A DNA stretch of 14,437 nucleotides from assembly GCA_904502215.1 (NCBI GenBank), contig CAJGDQ010000016.1, positions 1 to 14,437 on the forward strand. The letters are read 5' to 3'. Shown piece by piece: positions 1 to 5,204 of the stretch (the stretch's first letter is position 1; each line of letters starts with the position of its first letter). Below the pieces are notes generated by a model. The model was not told the origin of the DNA and made no database searches. It was given only the letters and a program-made list of their open reading frames with translations. A program made the translations under genes and the position numbers. The DNA comes from Clostridiaceae bacterium (GTDB taxonomy: Bacteria > Bacillota > Clostridia > Oscillospirales > Acutalibacteraceae).

Positions 1-276
1 TGGGTCAGACTACCAAAAATTATTTGGTATGCGGTGGCATTGGTTATTTGCCTTCGCTTAGCGGCGTACATTACAGCTGCTGTTAAGTTTCATCGCTTTG
101 CTTCAACCCATTCCTTTCTGAATAAAATTACAGGCGCCTGTGTATTTGCAATACCCTTCATTTTGTTGTTACCCTTTGCAGTACCTCTGTGTTGGCTTAT
201 TTGTGTTATAAGCGGTGTTGGTTCTTTACATGAGTTGATAATATATCTAACAAGCAAAAGATATTTAAACGGTTAA
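1..276 (+). CDS. CDP-alcohol phosphatidyltransferase family protein, C-terminal part
   Basis: The frame is open from the first base of the window, so this is the 3' end of a longer gene; the GTG at 34 is an internal valine, not a start. The visible 91 residues are strongly hydrophobic, with about three membrane segments separated by a basic stretch (VKFHRFASTHSFLNKITG). That pattern resembles the C-terminal half of CDP-alcohol phosphatidyltransferases, which transfer a phosphatidyl group from CDP-diacylglycerol to an alcohol such as glycerol phosphate in the inner membrane. The catalytic motif DGxxAR-(x8)-G-(x3)-D would lie upstream of the window, so the exact substrate cannot be told. A terminator-like hairpin follows 25 bases after the stop. 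The family call is by resemblance only. Confidence 0.62.
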   Translation, partial: WVRLPKIIWYAVALVICLRLAAYITAAVKFHRFASTHSFLNKITGACVFAIPFILLLPFAVPLCWLICVISGVGSLHELIIYLTSKRYLNG

Positions 277-301
277 TTCAAAACCGCTAATAATTATGTT
301 A

Positions 302-359
302 AACTCAAAATCGATTTGTTGAAACAAAATTAATTATTTTGAATTTTGAGTTATATTTT
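302..359 (+). terminator. Rho-independent terminator of the CDP-alcohol phosphotransferase gene
   Basis: Ten bases at 302-311 (AACTCAAAAT) pair perfectly with 343-352 (ATTTTGAGTT). The long loop contains a smaller TTGTT/AACAA hairpin, and TATATTTTT follows. The stem is AT-rich, so strength is uncertain. It separates the first gene from the tRNA promoter. Confidence 0.55.
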
Positions 360-362
360 TAA

Positions 363-391
363 TTGACAAAAGAAATTCTTTAGTATATAAT
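363..391 (+). promoter_or_regulatory. Consensus sigma-70/SigA promoter for the tRNA-Pro region
   Basis: TTGACA at 363-368 and TATAAT at 386-391 match both consensus hexamers exactly, with the ideal 17-base spacer. Transcription should begin near 397-398, about 11 bases before the first tRNA-Pro-like sequence at 409. That is the usual distance for a tRNA gene. I see no convincing promoter between here and the intact tRNA at 721, so this one probably drives it through a long leader. Confidence 0.85.
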
Positions 392-408
392 AGTTAGGTG
401 CTAAAATT

Positions 409-558
409 CGAGGTGTGGCGCAGTTGGGGACGTTTCCGAGCGCCGCCGGTGGCGGATGCAGCGAGGAATAAGGAGTGGCAGCAACTTAGCGATTGGCAAG
501 CGATTTACAATCGCAATGACAGAGCCATAGTTGCAACAGGAAGCGCACTAGTTTTGGG
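409..558 (+). pseudogene. Interrupted, truncated copy of tRNA-Pro(UGG)
   Basis: Positions 409-427 equal the first 19 bases of the intact tRNA (721-739). Positions 542-558 equal its bases 741-757, covering the rest of the D-stem, the 5' anticodon stem and the anticodon. The two blocks are contiguous in the intact gene apart from a single T, but are separated here by 114 unrelated bases (428-541). The 3' half (end of the anticodon stem, T-arm and acceptor 3' strand) is missing after 558. It cannot fold into a tRNA. It sits at the normal distance from the promoter, so it probably marks the original position of the gene. Confidence 0.75.
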
Positions 559-609
559 TGAGGTTGCGAGCGCTCACAGTGTGAGAGCAAGTGAGCAAAA
601 CGAAGCGCC

Positions 610-659
610 GCGGTCGAAATTTATCTGCGCTCCAAGCAGTAATAAATTTCGGGCACCGC
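610..659 (+). other. Long perfect-arm hairpin in the tRNA leader region
   Basis: The 5' arm GCGGT-CGAAATTTAT-CTGC (610-628) pairs with GCAG-(TA)-ATAAATTTCG-(GGC)-ACCGC (636-659). This gives 19 base pairs, with only a 2-base and a 3-base bulge on the 3' side and a 7-base loop. No T-run follows, so it is not a terminator. It is the most stable structure in the 397-710 segment and the main reason to treat the segment as functional or recently functional RNA. Confidence 0.75.
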
Positions 660-720
660 AAGAGGGTTACCAAAACGTTATAAACTTGTTTGCAAGTAGT
701 TTTTTATAACAATTTAATAT

Positions 721-796
721 CGAGGTGTGGCGCAGTTGGTAGCGCACTAGTTTTGGGAACTAGATGCCGCAGGTTCGAGCCCTGTCACCTCGACCA
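721..796 (+). tRNA. tRNA-Pro (anticodon UGG), CCA encoded
   Basis: All four arms can be drawn. Acceptor CGAGGTG (721-727) pairs with CACCTCG (786-792), followed by A and an encoded CCA (794-796). The D-arm is GCGC...GCGC. The anticodon stem CTAGT/ACTAG encloses the loop TTTGGGA, so the anticodon is TGG and reads proline CCN codons. The T-arm is GCAGG-TTCGAGC-CCTGT, with the universal TTCGA. This is the only intact tRNA in the window. Its first 19 bases and an inner 17-base block also occur upstream in an interrupted copy. Expression probably depends on the promoter at 363-391, about 330 bases upstream. Confidence 0.97.
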
Positions 797-797
797 A

Positions 798-840
798 AAA
801 TCCAAATTCGACTATTTGTCGGGTTTGGATTTTTCTTTTT
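798..840 (+). terminator. Rho-independent terminator after tRNA-Pro
   Basis: AAATCCAAATTCGAC (798-812) pairs with GTCGGGTTTGGATTT (818-832) over 15 positions, including two G-U pairs, around a 5-base loop. It is followed by TTTTCTTTTT. It starts two bases after the tRNA CCA end, as expected for a tRNA transcription unit. Confidence 0.9.
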
Positions 841-929
841 ATAAACGTTTTTCACATTCTCCATTATTCGATATTCATTATTCATTAAAAATGGTTTTCC
901 ATTTGATTACTATATTGCTATCCCGGCCA

Positions 930-967
930 AAATTTCAAATTCAACCTTTGAGTTGAGTTTGAATTTT
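930..967 (+). repeat. Second, diverged terminator-like hairpin resembling the tRNA terminator
   Basis: Positions 930-945 pair with 952-967 around a 6-base loop, with one mismatch and one wobble. TCTTATTA follows, a weak U-tract. Base by base it aligns well with the tRNA terminator at 798-840: both read AAAAT..CAAATTC.AC, a loop, GT.G.GTTTG.ATTTT. It looks like a diverged duplicate. The 90 bases between (840-929) hold only AT-rich sequence with ATTCATTATTCATT runs and a small AAATGG-TTTT-CCATTT hairpin; I see no gene there. Confidence 0.5.
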
Positions 968-976
968 CTTATTATA

Positions 977-1005
977 TTGATTTGTAAAAGCCGATATGTT
1001 ATAAT
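977..1005 (+). promoter_or_regulatory. Promoter of the protease / AlbA_2-RRM unit
   Basis: TTGATT (977-982) and a perfect TATAAT (1000-1005) are spaced by 17 bases. The inferred start, near 1012, leaves a leader of only about a dozen bases before the ATG at 1024. The only ribosome-site candidate is GGAAG at 1012-1016, so translation initiation may be weak. Confidence 0.7.
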
Positions 1006-1023
1006 TTTAGCGGAAGTGATGCT

Positions 1024-2250
1024 ATGGAAAACACAAACACTAGAAAGAAGAATTTAAAAAGCAAAATAATACTGATTTTTTTATTAGTAATTGTTTTTGC
1101 AATTTTGTCTTTAATAATTTTCGCACCTAAAAATATAGAATCAATTAAAGATTCCGTTGTTATGATTGAGGTTTATGATAAATATAATAATCAAATTTCT
1201 ACAGGCAGTGGTTTTTGTACATATAAATCAAATTACATAGTAACAAATTTTCATGTAATTGAAGGTGCCTATAAAATTAAAATCATCACTGACGAAAATA
1301 AAGAATATCCTATCAATGATATTTTAATTTTCAATGAAGAACACGACCTAGCGATACTAAGTGGAGATTTTAAGTTTAAACCTATCTCTATAGGGAACAC
1401 TGCACATTTAAAAGCAGGAGATTCTGTAACAGCAATCGGTAGTCCTAAGGGCGAATTAAACACTGTTTCAACAGGTATTATCAGCAATGCTGACCATGAT
1501 TATGAAATAAGAATAACTGCACCCATTTCCCCTGGCAGTAGCGGTGGTGTTTTATTAAACAAATTCAACAAAGTTATTGGCGTTACTTATGCTGGATATA
1601 ATGCTGATGATGCACAAAACTTAAACTATGCTATTAGTGTTGATTATTTAAGCAAAATGTATAAAAGCTTAAAAAGCGAAAATTATACTGCCTTAAATAC
1701 AAATTTTAATTATGGCTTAGGTGATAAATATTACTCTGTAAATTCACTTGCAGATTGGTATACGTTAACAAGTATTGAAGGCAAGCTTGAAAATACATTG
1801 TCTGAAAATTGGTATAACATATATGATAGTTTCTCTAACGAAGTTAAGCAAGATATTTGCAAACACATAGCAGAATTACAAACAATCAATTTCAACTCCA
1901 CTAATATTACTAAAGACATTAATAATTGGAGTGTTCCAGAATTTTTTGTTAATCTCAAAGTTTTAGATATATACCAATATTCGATTGCCACTGCTGATAT
2001 TTCGTTATGTGATAATAAAGATGAAATCTTTAATATTGTTGCAGAATATCCATTAGAAGCCGCAGAAAAATCACTAATGCTCTATCTTATTGGAAATTAC
2101 GAATGGTCTGAAATTCATAAGGATAACAAGGAAGATGTTTTTGATTATTTTGATACTAAATATGGAACTGAAGATTTAGGTGCAATTCTAGAAACTTTAG
2201 GATATACTGTAGAATATCAAAACGACGACACTTTAACTGCTTGGTGGTAA
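1024..2250 (+). CDS. Membrane-anchored trypsin-like serine protease (S1C/HtrA-like, no PDZ)
   Basis: The 408-residue protein starts with a basic N-terminus and one membrane segment (about residues 14-34), predicting a short cytoplasmic tail and an external protease. Residues 40-210 form a trypsin fold with the full catalytic triad: His77 in TNFHVIEG, Asp108 in HDLAIL and Ser173 in SPGSSGGVL. IGSPKGELNTVSTGII (138-153) is typical of HtrA/DegP-like enzymes. Unlike HtrA there is no PDZ domain. Residues 220-408 are a Trp/Tyr/Asp-rich region I do not recognise, possibly a substrate or partner domain. It has its own promoter. The next gene follows after 37 bases with no terminator between, so they are probably co-transcribed. 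The target is unknown. Confidence 0.85.
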   Translation: MENTNTRKKNLKSKIILIFLLVIVFAILSLIIFAPKNIESIKDSVVMIEVYDKYNNQISTGSGFCTYKSNYIVTNFHVIEGAYKIKIITDENKEYPINDILIFNEEHDLAILSGDFKFKPISIGNTAHLKAGDSVTAIGSPKGELNTVSTGIISNADHDYEIRITAPISPGSSGGVLLNKFNKVIGVTYAGYNADDAQNLNYAISVDYLSKMYKSLKSENYTALNTNFNYGLGDKYYSVNSLADWYTLTSIEGKLENTLSENWYNIYDSFSNEVKQDICKHIAELQTINFNSTNITKDINNWSVPEFFVNLKVLDIYQYSIATADISLCDNKDEIFNIVAEYPLEAAEKSLMLYLIGNYEWSEIHKDNKEDVFDYFDTKYGTEDLGAILETLGYTVEYQNDDTLTAWW

Positions 2251-2287
2251 AATAAAAAAGAATCATAGCAATATTAGGAGAAAAAAT

Positions 2288-4102
2288 ATGAAAGATATGC
2301 TAACAATATTACAAAGAGTTAAAAATTCTATTAGTCTAGGTGAGTCCCACTTTAGAGAATTTAAAACAGCACTAGAAGGTAAACCAGGGCACAAAACCCC
2401 TCGTAACACTACTCATATTTGTCGTGAAATTGGCGAAGCTTTAGTAGCTTTCGCTAATGCAGATGGTGGAGAGGTTTTTATTGGCGTTGAAGATGATGGT
2501 ACTATAACTGGAATTCCACATAATGATGAAGATATAGAAGTTATGAGAAACGCACCTAAAACCCATATTTTAGACTCTACTGGTTTATTGCTACAACATG
2601 ATTCTATTGTAACAATAAATGACAAAAAAGTATTGTTTTTCAGTGTTTCTAAAAGTTTAGATAAAATTTTTCAGTTGCCTGATGGTCGTTGTATGAAAAG
2701 GCAGGACAAATCTAGCATGCCTGCTTCGGTTGAAAAAATCGAGTTTGAAAGACTTGAACTACAATCAAGAGAATATGATAGAACATTTGTAGACGGTGCA
2801 ACAGTAAATGATTTAGATTTAGTATTAGTTCAACAAGTCGCAGACAAACTATTAAAAGGCATGTCTCCGGAACAATATTTACAACAAGTCAATTTGGCTG
2901 AATACGGTTTGCATGGACTACGTTTAAGAAGGGCCGCGCTTTTACTATTTGCTAAGGATATAGTTAAATGGTTTCCATACAGCCAAATACGCATATTAAA
3001 AATATCCGGAGAAGAAATTTTATCAGGCGAAAGATATAATGTTATATCAGACAGTATTGTTACTGGAAATATTTTCGAACTTCTTATCAATGGTTGGGAA
3101 CAACTAAGACCTTTCCTTTCGCAAAAAACTATATTTGATATTAACGCAAAATTCGAGCAAACGTTTTCATTTCCGGAAAACGCTTGTAGAGAGGCCTTGG
3201 TAAATGCAATTGCTCATAGGGATTACTCTATCAGCAATCCCATTACTATATGTATTTTTAATAGCAAACTAGTGTTTGAGAGTCCTGGCGAACTACTTTC
3301 TTCCGTATCTTTAGACGATTTAATACGGGAAACTGGTGCACATGAATCTCGCAATGTATACATTGCGAGGGTATTGCGTGAAAACAATTATATGCGCGAA
3401 TTAGGTGAAGGAATACGTAGAATTTTTGATTTGCTACGCTCACAAGAATTAGCAGCCCCGTTGATAGAATCAAAACAGAAACGTTTTTATTTATCAATGA
3501 CCCATAACTCCGTATATACACAAAATGAACTAATGTGGTTAGATTTATTTAAAGAACTCGACTTAGATTTATACCAAAAAAGAATAATTGTAGCTGGAAT
3601 TAATGGCAGAGAAATATCACCAAATATGATATATGCTGTTTTAGGTGCACAAGATAGAGATTTATATGATAAAACAGTTACAACATTACGCGTAAGAAAT
3701 ATTTTAAAAGAAATACGTACTTCTTTTGAAGCTACATTGATAGCTAAAAAATCAAAATGTGCTAAGCAAGACGTTGCCCGCTTTAAGGTTGTAACTCCTG
3801 AGAAAATTTCACATACTGAAAATATCCCAAATAGGATATATGTATATGGATTGCCCGAGCAATTAACTAATGAAGAATTAAAAAAAGAAATGTCACTATT
3901 TGGTACGGTTACAGAAATAAAAATGCCTGTAAACAAAGAAACCTCAAAATTTGCCGGATATGCTTTTGTTCAATTTGATTCTAACGAAAGTGCACTAAAG
4001 GCAATAGCAATTAAGAACATTACCATCTTAGGTAATATTGCTTCCATTCTTCCTTGTAAACCATATCGCAAAAAATCCAAACGTCGTAGATTTTCGCATT
4101 AA
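2288..4102 (+). CDS. AlbA_2 (Schlafen-like) / GHKL-like ATPase / RRM fusion protein
   Basis: The 604-residue protein has a clear AGGAG site 7 bases before its ATG. Residues 15-150 are an AlbA_2 (Schlafen) domain: GES..REFK with Glu19, Glu24 and Lys26, then FANADGGEVFIGVEDDG (55-71). Residues 295-385 are the HATPase_c_4-type region usual in these proteins: REALVNAIAHRDY (301-313, with Glu302 and Asn306), ESPGEL (331-336) and RELGEGIRRI (370-379). Residues 413-480 look like a winged helix. The unusual part is at 515-592: an RNA-recognition motif with RNP2 IYVYGL (517-522) and RNP1 AGYAFVQF (556-563), followed by a basic tail KKSKRRR. AlbA_2 proteins are annotated as regulators or nucleic-acid-binding proteins, and animal Schlafens cleave tRNA. 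RNA binding is therefore well supported; nuclease activity is inference. Confidence 0.88.
   Translation: MKDMLTILQRVKNSISLGESHFREFKTALEGKPGHKTPRNTTHICREIGEALVAFANADGGEVFIGVEDDGTITGIPHNDEDIEVMRNAPKTHILDSTGLLLQHDSIVTINDKKVLFFSVSKSLDKIFQLPDGRCMKRQDKSSMPASVEKIEFERLELQSREYDRTFVDGATVNDLDLVLVQQVADKLLKGMSPEQYLQQVNLAEYGLHGLRLRRAALLLFAKDIVKWFPYSQIRILKISGEEILSGERYNVISDSIVTGNIFELLINGWEQLRPFLSQKTIFDINAKFEQTFSFPENACREALVNAIAHRDYSISNPITICIFNSKLVFESPGELLSSVSLDDLIRETGAHESRNVYIARVLRENNYMRELGEGIRRIFDLLRSQELAAPLIESKQKRFYLSMTHNSVYTQNELMWLDLFKELDLDLYQKRIIVAGINGREISPNMIYAVLGAQDRDLYDKTVTTLRVRNILKEIRTSFEATLIAKKSKCAKQDVARFKVVTPEKISHTENIPNRIYVYGLPEQLTNEELKKEMSLFGTVTEIKMPVNKETSKFAGYAFVQFDSNESALKAIAIKNITILGNIASILPCKPYRKKSKRRRFSH
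3830..4063 (+). other. RRM domain at the C-terminus of the AlbA_2 protein
   Basis: Codons 515-592 carry the two RRM signature strands. RNP2 is IYVYGL. RNP1 is AGYAFVQF, with aromatic residues at the usual RNA-stacking positions (Tyr518 in RNP2; Tyr558 and Phe560 in RNP1). The spacing (about 38 residues from RNP2 to RNP1) and the helix EELKKEMSLFG between them fit a canonical RRM. This is a domain within the preceding gene, listed because it is unexpected there. Confidence 0.8.
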
Positions 4103-4123
4103 GAGTATTATAAATTATTTATC

Positions 4124-4166
4124 AAAACCACATTATTTATAATAGGTGCGGTTTTAATTCTTTCCT
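4124..4166. terminator. Probable terminator after the AlbA_2-RRM gene
   Basis: AAAACC (4124-4129) pairs with GGTTTT (4150-4155), extended past one mismatch by CA/TG and two wobbles. It begins 21 bases after the stop codon. The following tract, AATTCTTTCCTTTTT, is a poor U-run, so efficiency is doubtful. The opposite strand of the same hairpin could serve a leftward transcript. Confidence 0.45.
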
Positions 4167-4330
4167 TTTTCAGTTTTAATCTCCTCTTTCTTCACCTTTA
4201 TCATCACCGCTAACAATTTCTCACATTCTTTTTTTCTTGCGTAAACATCGAATTTCTTTGTGCGTAAATATATAGTAATCAGAGGATATGTACTGTTTTT
4301 GACTGCAAAAAACCTAGTATTTATGCGGGT
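4154..4330 (-). pseudogene. Start-less reading-frame remnant with a K/E-rich C-terminus
   Basis: On the minus strand a 58-codon frame runs from about 4330 to a TAA at 4154-4156 and is bounded upstream by a stop. It has no usable ATG, GTG or TTG near its 5' end and no ribosome site, so it is not a complete gene. The peptide reads like real protein: an aliphatic part (STYPLITIYLRTKKFDVYAR), then charged helix-like sequence (KKECEKLLAV...KKEEIKTEKGKN). I do not recognise it. It may be the tail of a gene lost by deletion or part of a repeat element. Chance opening in AT-rich DNA is the alternative. Confidence 0.3.
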
Positions 4331-4348
4331 TTACGCTTGATTACTATA
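4271..4348. repeat. 11-base perfect inverted repeat enclosing 56 bases
   Basis: TATAGTAATCA (4271-4281) is the exact reverse complement of TGATTACTATA (4338-4348). A second, crossing pair is GCGTAAAC (4239-4246, and partly again at 4262-4268) with GTTTACGC (4329-4336). Because the two pairings interlock, they would be a pseudoknot or mutually exclusive in RNA. The arms could equally be the ends of a tiny decayed element. There is no obvious flanking target duplication. Confidence 0.5.
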
Positions 4349-4368
4349 ACGCTACTCAGACCAATCGA

Positions 4369-4410
4369 GAGCCTCGACACGCAATTCGCGTGCTGAGGTT
4401 CTTCTTTTTT
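4369..4410 (+). terminator. Strong GC-rich rho-independent terminator, rightward
   Basis: GAGCCTCGACACGC (4369-4382) pairs with GCGTGCTGAGGTTC (4388-4401), with two wobbles and one mismatch around a 5-base loop, and is followed by TTCTTTTTT. It is a better terminator than the one at 4124-4166 but lies 267 bases past the last rightward gene. It may be a backup terminator, or the 3' end of an unseen small RNA in 4160-4370. Confidence 0.7.
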
Positions 4411-4455
4411 ATAATTTTCACCTCGCATTTGAGGTTGGTTATGAATACTTCAACT

Positions 4456-4490
4456 AAAAAATCCAAGGACTTTATGTTCTTGGATTTTTT
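4456..4490. terminator. Bidirectional terminator between convergent units
   Basis: AAAAAATCCAAG (4456-4467) is perfectly complementary to CTTGGATTTTTT (4479-4490), with an 11-base loop. T-runs appear at the end of the stem on both strands, so it can stop rightward readthrough and end the leftward polymer operon, whose last stop codon lies 62 bases away. The rest of 4411-4552 holds a short CACCTC/GAGGTTG hairpin and simple ATTACCT repeats, with no gene. Confidence 0.85.
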
Positions 4491-4552
4491 ACTTATTACC
4501 TATTACCTCTTCACTATTTTCTGCGATTTTGGATAGATGATTTGCGAAAGTT

Positions 4553-5173
4553 TTATCCTTGAAATCCTAAATCGTTTTCATCTTTAAAGCCGAGGATTTT
4601 GGCGGGGATGCCGCCGACAATTGCATTTTTGGGAACATCCTGAACAACAACAGCACCGGCAGCCGCCAGGCTGTTTTCTTGCATAGTTATACCGCCGAGA
4701 ACCTTTGCGCCGCAGGTAACCGAAACATTATCCTCTAAAACGGGGGAAAGGTCTTTTTTATAGCCGATGGTTACTTGCTGATATATCCGACAGTTTTTAC
4801 CGATTTTTTTGGCGCTTATAATGGTTGCAAAACCATGTTGTATATATAAACCACCGCCGATATCGGTTGTATAAATATACAAGGATTCGAGAGGTTTCCA
4901 CAAAATACGGCAAATTGCGAAATGCAACAAGGCTGCAACTGAGTATGATGGATGCTTGAAACGATGTTGAATAAGATTGCGGAATTCTTTTTTATATGTA
5001 AGATACCAATTAAGTGATTCGAACAAGCCGAAATTCACATTGTCAATTTCATTCCAACGGGCAATATCCGCTTTAATTAAATGTTTTTGTTTGGAAAACA
5101 TAATGCACAAATAAACAGGAAACGTTCTCGGATAGTTTAAGAAAGCAAATATTCTTTTGCCAATACTTTGCAT
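4553..5173 (-). CDS. Hexapeptide-repeat acetyltransferase (serine acetyltransferase-like)
   Basis: The 206-residue protein has a helical N-terminal half and, from about residue 100, a left-handed beta-helix. The hexapeptide ladder is readable: IGGGLYIQHGFATIISAKKIGKN, then IYQQVTIG, DNVSVTCGAKVLGGITM and AAGAVVVQDVPKNAIVGGIPAK. His113 in YIQHG matches the catalytic histidine of the CysE/SAT fold, and the ending VGGIPAKIL is typical of these acyl-CoA enzymes. CysE itself makes O-acetylserine, but members that modify sugars look similar. The position at the end of a CDP-glycerol/sulfatase operon, 31 bases after the preceding gene, suggests it acetylates a surface polymer or its precursor. The ribosome site is weak (GAAGTGA). 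The fold is well supported; the substrate is inferred. Confidence 0.88.
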   Translation of the reverse strand: MQSIGKRIFAFLNYPRTFPVYLCIMFSKQKHLIKADIARWNEIDNVNFGLFESLNWYLTYKKEFRNLIQHRFKHPSYSVAALLHFAICRILWKPLESLYIYTTDIGGGLYIQHGFATIISAKKIGKNCRIYQQVTIGYKKDLSPVLEDNVSVTCGAKVLGGITMQENSLAAAGAVVVQDVPKNAIVGGIPAKILGFKDENDLGFQG

Positions 5174-5204
5174 TTATTTCACTTCATTTCTTATCGAGTT
5201 TTTA

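Larger units (their letters stand above)
397..710 (+). ncRNA. Candidate structured RNA / long leader of tRNA-Pro
   Basis: This stretch follows a perfect promoter and is full of complementary arms: CCGCC/GGCGG at 443-455; GCGATT/AATCGC at 500-514 inside GCAACT/AGTTGC (481-486 with 529-534); CTCAC/GTGAG at 573-585; a long hairpin at 610-659; and GTTATAAA/TTTATAAC (677-684 with 703-710) enclosing CTTG/CAAG. An open frame at 398-709 exists, but it has no Shine-Dalgarno site and a composition dictated by the hairpins, so I read it as non-coding. Two blocks are copied from the tRNA-Pro just downstream. A stable independent RNA, a tRNA precursor leader or a decayed mobile repeat are all possible. 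It matches no RNA family I know. Confidence 0.5.

Noticed and set aside
398..709. 103-codon open frame across the tRNA-like region
   Set aside because: It overlaps the promoter start and two tRNA-derived blocks, has no ribosome site, and its composition follows the RNA hairpins.
690..956. 88-codon frame running through the intact tRNA-Pro and both terminators
   Set aside because: It reads through a clear tRNA gene and two hairpins; a non-coding artefact.
3487..3936. 149-codon minus-strand frame inside the AlbA_2-RRM gene
   Set aside because: Antisense shadow of a well-supported gene; no ribosome site or recognisable motif.
785..4425. TCACCTCG repeated at 785-792 and 4418-4425 as possible attL/attR of an island at the tRNA 3' end
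   Set aside because: Only 8 bases, no integrase gene in between, and flanking similarity is limited to generic terminator sequence; too short to call.
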